A DNA stretch of 64,000 nucleotides, taken from assembly GCF_030580955.1 (NCBI RefSeq), contig NZ_JAUQON010000002.1, positions 248,001 to 312,000 of the forward strand, in the 5' to 3' direction. Shown here one piece after another: positions 39,885-45,735 of the stretch. The translations under genes were made by a program, and so were the position numbers. The notes beneath the pieces are model-generated. The model worked only from the letters and a program-made list of their open reading frames with translations, was not told where the DNA came from and ran no database searches. Each line of letters opens with the position of its first letter. Positions within the stretch are counted from its first letter, which is position 1. The DNA is from Hymenobacter convexus (GTDB lineage Bacteria; Bacteroidota; Bacteroidia; Cytophagales; Hymenobacteraceae).

Positions 39885-40141
39885 AAAGAGTTGCGTACCA
39901 CCAGCAGCCTGTATTCTGACCCTTTATTTAAACAGCTATTTGTATAGAGTGTATCATTTTTGGTGTAACACATTTTTGTATTGTAACAAAATTAATTACA
40001 CTGTAATGCTCGTTTCAATGTGTAAGGTGCGTTGTAATTTTGTTCATTTTACATTCTAAACGTAACTTTTATTATGAAACAAGTTTGTTTAATTGAATTA
40101 CGTATTACATATTTGCACAAGCGTTACGCAACACCCTAAAT
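39885..40141. other. A/T-rich regulatory region with repeated TGTAA/TTACA motifs
   Basis: About 257 bases far lower in GC than the surroundings. TGTAA or its inverse TTACA occurs many times, including the perfect 13-base palindrome ATTACACTGTAAT (39995-40007), direct TGTAACA copies near 39964 and 39982, and others near 40032, 40049, 40061 and 40104. It lies upstream of the small HTH gene and reads like an operator region. Confidence 0.6.
40084..40115 (+). promoter_or_regulatory. Promoter of the small HTH gene
   Basis: TTTG at 40084-40087 and CATATTTG at 40108-40115, spaced 20 bases, fit the -33/-7 pattern of Bacteroidota promoters, 26 bases before the ATG at 40142. Confidence 0.5.
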
Positions 40142-40540
40142 ATGCCACATCAAGGCGAAATCCTGCAGGATGCCATCAAAAACAGCGGTATTTCCATCAC
40201 GCGTATCGTGGATGAGATGGGAATTACACGTCCTACTATTTACCGTAAATTCAAAGAGGAAACAGTTGATTACAGTTTCGTAAAAAGAATTGGTGATATA
40301 ATTAATCACGATTTTTCAAATGACTTTACATCTGTTCAACAGTCTGCTTTGTCATTTGTAACGCCTGTACAAAAATCATCTGTTACAAATAGTGTTACAA
40401 ACAATGTTACACCTCGTGTGGCGCAGATACAATCTGTTGATTCTGACCCATCCAAGCAGCTTTTAATACTTCAAGCAAAGTATATCGCGCTGCTGGAGGC
40501 ATACAACGAGCTTTTGCTGAAAGTGTACGGGCCAAAGTGA
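40142..40540 (+). CDS. Small helix-turn-helix regulator, low GC
   Basis: A 132-residue protein with an N-terminal helix-turn-helix (about residues 4-50: GEILQDAIKNSGISITRIVDEMGITRPTIYRKF), of the Cro/phage-regulator look, followed by a Ser/Thr/Val/Asn linker with the tandem piece SVTNSVTNNVTP and a C-terminal helix (LLILQAKYIALLEAYNELLLKVY) that could be a dimer coiled coil. Its GC content and codon use are clearly unlike the neighbours, so it was probably acquired. Upstream DNA contains repeated TGTAA/TTACA motifs that could be its own binding sites; the same TGTTACA motif recurs as three 12-base repeats inside the gene (40381-40416). The stop codon runs into the parS palindrome. Confidence 0.75.
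   Translation: MPHQGEILQDAIKNSGISITRIVDEMGITRPTIYRKFKEETVDYSFVKRIGDIINHDFSNDFTSVQQSALSFVTPVQKSSVTNSVTNNVTPRVAQIQSVDSDPSKQLLILQAKYIALLEAYNELLLKVYGPK
40381..40416 (+). repeat. Three 12-base direct repeats TGTTACA...
   Basis: TGTTACAAATAG, TGTTACAAACAA and TGTTACACCTCG follow each other without gaps inside the HTH gene. They encode VTN-type tetrapeptides and carry the same TTACA motif as the upstream region. Confidence 0.8.
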
Positions 40541-40569
40541 CAAAAATGTTCCACGTGAAACATTTTTGT
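40540..40569. promoter_or_regulatory. parS: Consensus parS site within a 30-base palindrome
   Basis: TGTTCCACGTGAAACA (40547-40562) matches the ParB-binding parS consensus TGTTNCACGTGAAACA at every position. It is the centre of a longer palindrome with ACAAAAATGTT (40540-40550) and AACATTTTTGT (40559-40569) arms. parA and parB are not in the window. The A/T arms could also act as a hairpin terminator for the HTH gene, which ends at its left edge. Confidence 0.8.
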
Positions 40570-40751
40570 TCGTCGGCTCTCTAGCCACGAAATGTGAAAT
40601 AGAAATGCCAATACGTGCCCGCTTAGGTATCAAAACCAAGGTCTAGAAAAAACAGCCTAAATGCCCACCTGTATATTGGGATTGCAGACGCACCATTGTA
40701 GCCGAAAGGAGTGACGGAATAATGGAAGTCAGCAGGCGAAAATCGGTTCGC

Positions 40752-41060
40752 TCAAAGGAAGATTACTTCCTTAATAACCGTCTCCCCAACCTCGGCATTG
40801 ATGAGCTCTGCTACCCGGGTTTTCGCCATGAGGAGTTCGTGCTTAAGAGGGGCGGAGGTGAGCCGAACAAAGAGCCGACCCTGGTTAACATAAACCTCCT
40901 TGGTTTTTAACGCGACGGCCTTTCCCATCACTCGTTCCCAGCTCGACACTACCGTTACCTCGTTGAGCTTGCCCTGCAAGCGGTAGGCTTTGACCAACGC
41001 TTCGATTCCTTCCTTGAGGGAGATGTCACCGGAACGAGAAGGAGAGGAGGGCTTTTTCAC
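40752..41060 (-). CDS. dciA: DciA-like DUF721 protein, replicative helicase loader
   Basis: A 102-residue DUF721 protein. The recognisable core is LVKAYRLQGKLNEVTVVSSWERVMGKAVALKTKEVYVNQGRLFVRLTSAPLKHELLMAKTRVAELIN in pieces: a first helix, the W-x-x-V-G-x-x-I-A-like SWERVMGKAV, a beta hairpin (LFVRLTS) and a final helix. DUF721 is the fold of DciA, which brings the replicative helicase DnaB to the origin in bacteria lacking DnaC/DnaI. It is encoded on the same strand as recF and starts 71 bases after the recF stop, which fits a recF-dciA unit. The functional call comes from family and neighbourhood and was not tested here. Confidence 0.8.
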   Translation of the reverse strand: MKKPSSPSRSGDISLKEGIEALVKAYRLQGKLNEVTVVSSWERVMGKAVALKTKEVYVNQGRLFVRLTSAPLKHELLMAKTRVAELINAEVGETVIKEVIFL

Positions 41061-41131
41061 TGAGCTGTGGGGGCAAACCGAAAGCGCTATTTTGCATGCT
41101 TTCGGGCGGCCACAAAGGTACCGTCGGCAAG

Positions 41132-42244
41132 CTAGACTGGCGCAACAGTGCCCTGCTGAACGCGGAAGCGCAGGATGGGAATAGTGACGCGTGCCAGGGC
41201 TTGGTCGGTGCGTTCAAGATTGGTGTCGGTAAGGAAAACCTGGCCAAACGTCTCGTCGGCCACGAGCTCCAGTAAGCGGGCAATGCGCTTGTCATCGAGG
41301 CGGTCAAAGATGTCGTCGAGCAGAAGCAGGGGCTTGTGTTGTTGCTTGGCGGCGAGCATCTCAAACTGCGCCAGCTTGAGGGCAATAGCAAATGACTTTT
41401 GCTGGCCTTGGGAAGCGTGACTTTTTACCGGCATGTCTTCCATAAGGAAAACGAAATCGTCGCGGTGCGAACCAGTAGTGCTGCGTTGCAGCACGAAGTC
41501 CCGTCGCTCGTTTTGCCGGAGCAGTTGCCCAAAGTCGGCCCCTAGCAACTGGCTCTTATAAGTGAGCGTGACAACTTCTCGGCCATCTGCCAACTGCTGG
41601 TAGTGGCGCTGGAAGATGGGCACATACTCGGCCAGGAAAGCTTCACGGAGTTGCGTAAGCTGCTGGCCCAGGGGTGCCAACTGCTCATCGAGAGCCAGCA
41701 GGTAGTCGCGGTCGAAGCCATGGGAGGGCCGGTCACCTTGCTTGAGGACAGCGTTGCGCTGACGGAGCAGGGCATTGTAAGCAATGAGCATTTCGAGGAA
41801 CTCGTGGTCGAGCTGAGCCATGAGGCTGTCGAAATACTTGCGGCGCTCCTCACTGCCTTGCCGAATGAGGTCGGTATCGTAGGGTGAAATGAGGACTGCA
41901 GGGTAACGGCCAATGTGGTCGGCCATGCGCTCATAGGCTTGCTTATTGTGCGTAAGCGTCTTTTTCTGGCCCTGGCGCAAACTCACCTGAATAGTTTCGG
42001 GGCTGGTGGGTAGTTCAGATGAAAAAACACCCTTAACTACAAAGAAATCAGCACCTTGCTTGATGCAGAGGGCATCTGAAGAGGTTATTGCACTCTTAGT
42101 CAGCGACAAATAGTGAATGGCGTCTAGGAGGTTGGTTTTCCCGCTACCATTGTCACCAATGAAGCAATTGAGGCCGGGGGAGAGGCGCAGGGCCGCGTCG
42201 TCGTAGTTCTTAAAAAAGAGCAACTGCAGGGAATCGAGGGTCAT
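41132..42244 (-). CDS. recF: DNA replication/repair protein RecF
   Basis: A 370-residue SMC-like ATPase that, with RecO and RecR, loads RecA on gapped DNA. Walker A is GDNGSGKTNLLDAI near residue 30, the signature is SHASQGQQKSFAIALKLAQ and Walker B is KPLLLLDDIFDRLDD; the coiled-coil middle is short, as expected for RecF. ATG at 42244 is chosen because the MTLDSLQLLFFKNY start aligns with the family; a start 15 codons upstream is possible. It diverges from pdhA across 74 bases. recF is classically next to dnaA/dnaN near the origin, and here dciA follows it, so this locus fits an origin-proximal replication cluster. Confidence 0.95.
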   Translation of the reverse strand: MTLDSLQLLFFKNYDDAALRLSPGLNCFIGDNGSGKTNLLDAIHYLSLTKSAITSSDALCIKQGADFFVVKGVFSSELPTSPETIQVSLRQGQKKTLTHNKQAYERMADHIGRYPAVLISPYDTDLIRQGSEERRKYFDSLMAQLDHEFLEMLIAYNALLRQRNAVLKQGDRPSHGFDRDYLLALDEQLAPLGQQLTQLREAFLAEYVPIFQRHYQQLADGREVVTLTYKSQLLGADFGQLLRQNERRDFVLQRSTTGSHRDDFVFLMEDMPVKSHASQGQQKSFAIALKLAQFEMLAAKQQHKPLLLLDDIFDRLDDKRIARLLELVADETFGQVFLTDTNLERTDQALARVTIPILRFRVQQGTVAPV

Positions 42245-42318
42245 AAGGTTCGGTATTGCCAGCTCTTTTACGTAATTTCGCCCTCCCAACGCGAAATATT
42301 CTTTTCCTCAAACGTGCT

Positions 42319-43485
42319 ATGGCGGATACGAAAGTAAAAGCTGCTTCTAAGAAAACGACGGCAACCAATGGCACAGCAGCCAAAGGCAACAGCAAAGCCG
42401 CTTCCACCAAAGCCCAGCCCGACCCGGTGATGCCGGGCACCGATGCGCCGACCCTGGCCGCATCGGGCACGGACCTTTCCAAGCAGGCGAAAGCCGGGAC
42501 CAACTTCCCGAAGGAAACCTACTTGCAGTGGTACGAGCAGATGCAGCTCATGCGCAAGTTTGAGGACAAGGCCGGCCAGCTCTACGGCCAGCAAAAAATC
42601 AAAGGCTTCTGCCACCTCTACATCGGCCAGGAGGCCTGCGTGGCAGGCGCGGTATCGGCGCTGGAAAAGGGTGATAAGTACATTACCGCTTACCGCGACC
42701 ACGCCCACCCGCTGGCGCTAGGCACCTCGCCCAATGCCGTGATGGCCGAGCTGTTTGCCAAAGCCACCGGTTGCTCGAAAGGCAAGGGCGGCTCGATGCA
42801 CATGTTCGACAAGGAAGTGGGTTTCATGGGCGGCCACGGCATCGTGGGCGGCCAGGTGCCGATGGGCGCGGGCATTGCCTTCGCTGAGAAGTATAACAAG
42901 ACGGGCAAGCTTTGCATTTGCTACATGGGCGACGGCGCCGTGCGCCAGGGCGCCCTGCACGAAGCCTTCAACATGGCCATGCTATGGAAGCTGCCGGTCA
43001 TCTTCGTGATTGAAAACAACGGCTACGCCATGGGCACGTCGGTGCAGCGCACCTCGAACGTGACCGACCTCTACAAGATTGGTTTGAGCTACGACATGCC
43101 CTCGGAGCCGGTGAACGGCATGCGCGTGGAAGACGTGCACGCGGCCGTGGCCCGTGCCGCCGAGCGCGCCCGTGCCGGCGAAGGCCCCACGCTGCTCGAG
43201 TTCAAGACCTACCGCTACAAGGGCCACTCGATGAGCGACCCGGCCAAGTACCGCACCAAAGAAGAACTGGAAGACTACCGCCACCGCGACGCCATTGAGG
43301 GCGTACGGCACACCATCCTGAGCCAGAACATGGCCACGGAGGCCGACCTCGAAGCCATTGATGAGAAAATTAAAGGCCAGGTGCAGGAGTCGGTTGACTT
43401 TGCTGAGACTTCGCCTTTCCCCACGCCGGATGAGCTCTATAAGGACGTATACGTGCAGGCCGACTATCCCTACATTCACGACTAA
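42319..43485 (+). CDS. pdhA: Pyruvate dehydrogenase E1 component, alpha subunit
   Basis: A 388-residue thiamine-diphosphate-dependent E1 alpha subunit, part of the pyruvate dehydrogenase complex that makes acetyl-CoA. The TPP motif is GDGAVRQGALHEAFNMAMLW...IENNGYAMGT, and the substrate region KGKGGSMHMFDKE plus the phosphoacceptor-like loop YRYKGHSMSDPAKYR are clear. The first 70 residues form a Lys/Ala/Thr/Pro-rich, low-complexity extension (KVKAASKKTTATNGTAAK) not found in typical PdhA. The E1 beta, E2 and E3 genes are not adjacent, so the complex is encoded elsewhere. Start chosen at the ATG of MADTKVK. It diverges from recF across 74 bases. Confidence 0.93.
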   Translation: MADTKVKAASKKTTATNGTAAKGNSKAASTKAQPDPVMPGTDAPTLAASGTDLSKQAKAGTNFPKETYLQWYEQMQLMRKFEDKAGQLYGQQKIKGFCHLYIGQEACVAGAVSALEKGDKYITAYRDHAHPLALGTSPNAVMAELFAKATGCSKGKGGSMHMFDKEVGFMGGHGIVGGQVPMGAGIAFAEKYNKTGKLCICYMGDGAVRQGALHEAFNMAMLWKLPVIFVIENNGYAMGTSVQRTSNVTDLYKIGLSYDMPSEPVNGMRVEDVHAAVARAAERARAGEGPTLLEFKTYRYKGHSMSDPAKYRTKEELEDYRHRDAIEGVRHTILSQNMATEADLEAIDEKIKGQVQESVDFAETSPFPTPDELYKDVYVQADYPYIHD

Positions 43486-43520
43486 ACGGGCAAATCTGTC
43501 GGCTACTGGCAATTAGCTGT

Positions 43521-43528
43521 TAACTTTG
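43521..43528 (+). promoter_or_regulatory. -7 promoter box before the TPR gene
   Basis: TAACTTTG fits TAnnTTTG, 72 bases before the ATG at 43601. No -33 TTG is evident. Confidence 0.45.
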
Positions 43529-43600
43529 ACGGATTCCGACCATTCTGATTTTAAATAAAAGGCTAGCAGCTGAGAGCTAATAGCTAGCAGCTTCTCTTAT

Positions 43601-44380
43601 ATGTCGAAGATTCCTTACACTGGCAAAAGCCAGCAGGCCCAGCAGGGCCGCCAGGGGCAGCAAGTAACCCAGAACGTGCCGGTGGACCCGCTGGCGCCGG
43701 CCGAGAACCTTGCCCCCGAAAACCCGCTGCTGGAAGACCCGGACGCCTTGGCGGCCCGATTGGCCGAGTCGGAAGACTTCGTGCGCAACAATCGCAACGT
43801 GCTGCTGACCATTCTGGCCGTAGTAGTGCTGGCGGTGGTGGGCGGCTTCGGCTACTACACTTGGCGCAACCAGCAGGACGACAAGGCGCAGGCCATGATG
43901 TTCCGGGCGGTGAGCAACTGGGAAACCGATTCGCTGAGCAAAGCCGTGAAAGGCGATGGCAAAGCACCCGGCCTGGTGACCGTAGCCAACGAGTATGGCA
44001 GCACCAAAGCCGGCAACCTGGCCAATTTCTATGCCGGGGTGGCTTCGCTGAAGCAGGGCAAGTTCAAGGAAGCCCTCGACTATTTAGAGGATTTCAGCTC
44101 CGACGACTATCTGGTGCAGAGCCGCGCTTACGCACTGATGGGTGATGCCCAGCTGGAGCTGAACAAGCCCAAAGAAGCCGCCGACCTCTACGCCAAAGCC
44201 GCCGACCATAACGCCAACGAGTACTTCTCGCCCGGCTACCTGCTGAAGGAAGGCACCGCTCGTGAAATTGCTGGTGATAACGACGGTGCCGTTAAGGCTT
44301 ACGACCGCATCATTACCGAGTACCCCACGGCCCAGGAAGTAGCCGAAGCCCGCCAGTACAAAGCCAAGCTGGACAAGTAG
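43601..44380 (+). CDS. Membrane-anchored TPR protein, YfgM-like
   Basis: A 259-residue protein. The N-terminal 65 residues are cytoplasmic and Gln/Pro-rich (KSQQAQQGRQGQQ), followed by one membrane segment (VLLTILAVVVLAVVGGFGYYTW) and a periplasmic helical part with TPR-like repeats: YAGVASLKQGKFKEALDYLEDF, YALMGDAQLELNKPKEAADLY and YDRIITEYPTAQEVAEAR. This is the layout of YfgM, a Sec-associated periplasmic chaperone of Proteobacteria, but such proteins are widespread and the partner is not known here. A hairpin terminator follows the stop, so it is probably a single-gene unit. Confidence 0.75.
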   Translation: MSKIPYTGKSQQAQQGRQGQQVTQNVPVDPLAPAENLAPENPLLEDPDALAARLAESEDFVRNNRNVLLTILAVVVLAVVGGFGYYTWRNQQDDKAQAMMFRAVSNWETDSLSKAVKGDGKAPGLVTVANEYGSTKAGNLANFYAGVASLKQGKFKEALDYLEDFSSDDYLVQSRAYALMGDAQLELNKPKEAADLYAKAADHNANEYFSPGYLLKEGTAREIAGDNDGAVKAYDRIITEYPTAQEVAEARQYKAKLDK

Positions 44381-44410
44381 GCTCCTGCTGAGCCCGAATG
44401 AAAAGCACCG

Positions 44411-44449
44411 AATTGCGCTTCCTCACGGGTGGGGAAGCGCAATTTTTTT
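44411..44449 (+). terminator. Terminator after the YfgM-like gene
   Basis: AATTGCGCTTCC (44411-44422) pairs with GGAAGCGCAATT (44433-44444), followed by T-run. Confidence 0.85.
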
Positions 44450-44536
44450 ATTGAGTGGCGCCAAACCTTTGGGATGGCCGGCCTTTTTTAGGCACGGACG
44501 AACCAAAAAATCTATTACCCAGAACAACGACACGAC

Positions 44537-45013
44537 ATGGCAACTGCTTTGCAAAACCTGAGCGACTATGACGCTTCCACCTTTATTGACATCAGCGAAA
44601 AGCGGTTTGGGCTGGTGGTGGCCGACTGGAACCGCGAGATAACCGACATCCTGGGCGCAGGTGCTCACGAGACGCTGCTCAAGCACGGCGCCAAGGCCGA
44701 GAACATCTTCCGCAACGCCGTGCCCGGCAGCTTCGAGCTGACCTTGGGGGCCCAGTTCCTGGCCCAGCACGAGGAAATCGACGCGGTGATTTGTCTTGGG
44801 GTAGTGATTCAGGGCGAAACCAAGCACGACGACTACATTTGCCACGCCGTGGCGCAAGGCATCACGCAGGTGGGGCTGAAGTTCAACAAGCCGGTTATTT
44901 TCGGACTTGTCACGACCAATACCCTGGAGCAGGCCTGGGACCGGGCCGGCGGCAAGCACGGCAACAAGGGCGTGGAAGCCGCCGTGGCGGCCATCCAAAT
45001 GCTGGGTTTTTAG
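44537..45013 (+). CDS. ribH: 6,7-dimethyl-8-ribityllumazine synthase
   Basis: A 158-residue lumazine synthase, the penultimate step of riboflavin synthesis, condensing an aminouracil with 3,4-dihydroxy-2-butanone 4-phosphate; it forms hollow pentamer or 60-mer shells. Family signs are FGLVVADWNREIT, NAVPGSFELTLGAQFLA, VICLGVVIQGETKHDDYICHAVAQGITQVGL and FGLVTTNTLEQAWDRAGGKHGNKG, which contain the catalytic His and the Arg/Lys phosphate site. Other rib genes are absent, so the pathway is dispersed. No FMN-riboswitch-like structure was recognised upstream. The ATG is 25 bases after a palindrome-free leader. Confidence 0.96.
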   Translation: MATALQNLSDYDASTFIDISEKRFGLVVADWNREITDILGAGAHETLLKHGAKAENIFRNAVPGSFELTLGAQFLAQHEEIDAVICLGVVIQGETKHDDYICHAVAQGITQVGLKFNKPVIFGLVTTNTLEQAWDRAGGKHGNKGVEAAVAAIQMLGF

Positions 45014-45042
45014 CCAAACGAGGAAAAGCGCCCCAAATGGCG

Positions 45043-45050
45043 TAACTTTG
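45043..45050 (+). promoter_or_regulatory. -7 promoter box, start of a long leader
   Basis: TAACTTTG fits TAnnTTTG exactly. The DksA-like ATG lies 147 bases downstream, leaving a long leader that includes a 30-codon ORF starting ten bases after the box. Confidence 0.55.
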
Positions 45051-45060
45051 CACCCGCAAA

Positions 45061-45153
45061 ATGAGGCCTGCAACGGCTTTAAGCCAAGGGAGTAGGCATT
45101 TTCAAATGCTACTAAACCATTTAGCTTCCCGCAGCGTTGCCGCTACACCGTAG
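45061..45153 (+). CDS. Possible 30-codon leader ORF
   Basis: ATG at 45061, ten bases after the promoter box, opens 30 codons ending in TAG, reading MRPATALSQGSRHFQMLL and then NHLASRSVAATP. It lies entirely in the leader of the DksA-like gene, which starts 44 bases after its stop. The peptide is not recognised and has no run of a single amino acid to suggest classic attenuation. A chance ORF cannot be excluded. Confidence 0.3.
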   Translation: MRPATALSQGSRHFQMLLNHLASRSVAATP

Positions 45154-45197
45154 GTGGCAATTTCTTAATATACTTCGCAGTCTTTTTTACCCATTCG

Positions 45198-45581
45198 ATG
45201 AACGACGACAACATTCGCTATTCCCGGGAGGACTTGAACGAGTTCGACCAGATTATTCAGGAAAAACTGACGGCGGCCCGCAAGGAGTTGTCGTTCATTA
45301 AGGAAACCCTGAACCGCAGCAACGACTCCGGCACCGATACCACGGCCTCTTCGGCCAAGGTACTGGAGGACGGCGCCGACACGGCCGAGAAAGAAAGCAT
45401 GAACCAGCTGGCTTCGCGCCAGATGAAGTTCATCCAGCAGCTCGAAAACGCCCAGGTCCGCATCAAGAACGGTACCTATGGCGTGTGCATCGGCACGGGC
45501 AAGCTCATCCCCAAGGAGCGCCTGCGGGCCGTGCCCCACACCCAGCACTCGATTGAAGCCAAGATGGCGCGACGCGACTAG
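45198..45581 (+). CDS. TraR/DksA-family protein without zinc cysteines
   Basis: A 127-residue protein with the DksA layout: an N-terminal coiled-coil helical hairpin (about residues 8-80, with EKLTAARKELSFIKETLNR and SMNQLASRQMKFIQQLENAQVRIKNG) and a C-terminal zinc-finger-like globule GTYGVCIGTGKLIPKERLRAVPHTQHS. The canonical four-cysteine CxxC...CxxC is reduced to one Cys, so zinc is not bound in the usual way. The coil tip acidic residues used by DksA to act through the RNA polymerase secondary channel are replaced by DGADTAEKES, which keeps acidic character. A role in transcription control, maybe with ppGpp, is inferred. The gene has a long leader and ends in a large hairpin terminator. 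Confidence 0.82.
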   Translation: MNDDNIRYSREDLNEFDQIIQEKLTAARKELSFIKETLNRSNDSGTDTTASSAKVLEDGADTAEKESMNQLASRQMKFIQQLENAQVRIKNGTYGVCIGTGKLIPKERLRAVPHTQHSIEAKMARRD

Positions 45582-45598
45582 TCGGCCAATTTTTTGGA

Positions 45599-45694
45599 AG
45601 TCGGTACGGCATAGCCGGCAGTTAGAATTTTATTCGGGTTGATGACGTTGACCCGCTTCTGACTGCCGGCTACTTCGTGCCGACTCCTTTTTTT
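45599..45694 (+). terminator. Long-stem terminator after the DksA-like gene
   Basis: AGTCGGTACGGCATAGCCGG (45599 on) through CAGT pairs, with a few internal mismatches, with ACTGCCGGCTACTTCGTGCC onward (45662-45685), followed by a run of T. A smaller stem CGGGTTGATGACGTTGACCCG sits in the loop. Confidence 0.75.
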
Positions 45695-45735
45695 AACCTG
45701 TACCGTAGCGATACGGCACGCAAATTTTTCTCCCC

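Noticed and set aside
40722-40910. 62-residue plus-strand frame near the parS site
   Set aside because: It lies opposite the DUF721/DciA gene, whose family features are clear, so it is a shadow.
45043-45197. A tRNA or riboswitch in the leader of the DksA-like gene
   Set aside because: No cloverleaf, no TTCGAATC-type T-loop and no known riboswitch core could be made out; the short ORF is the only feature seen.
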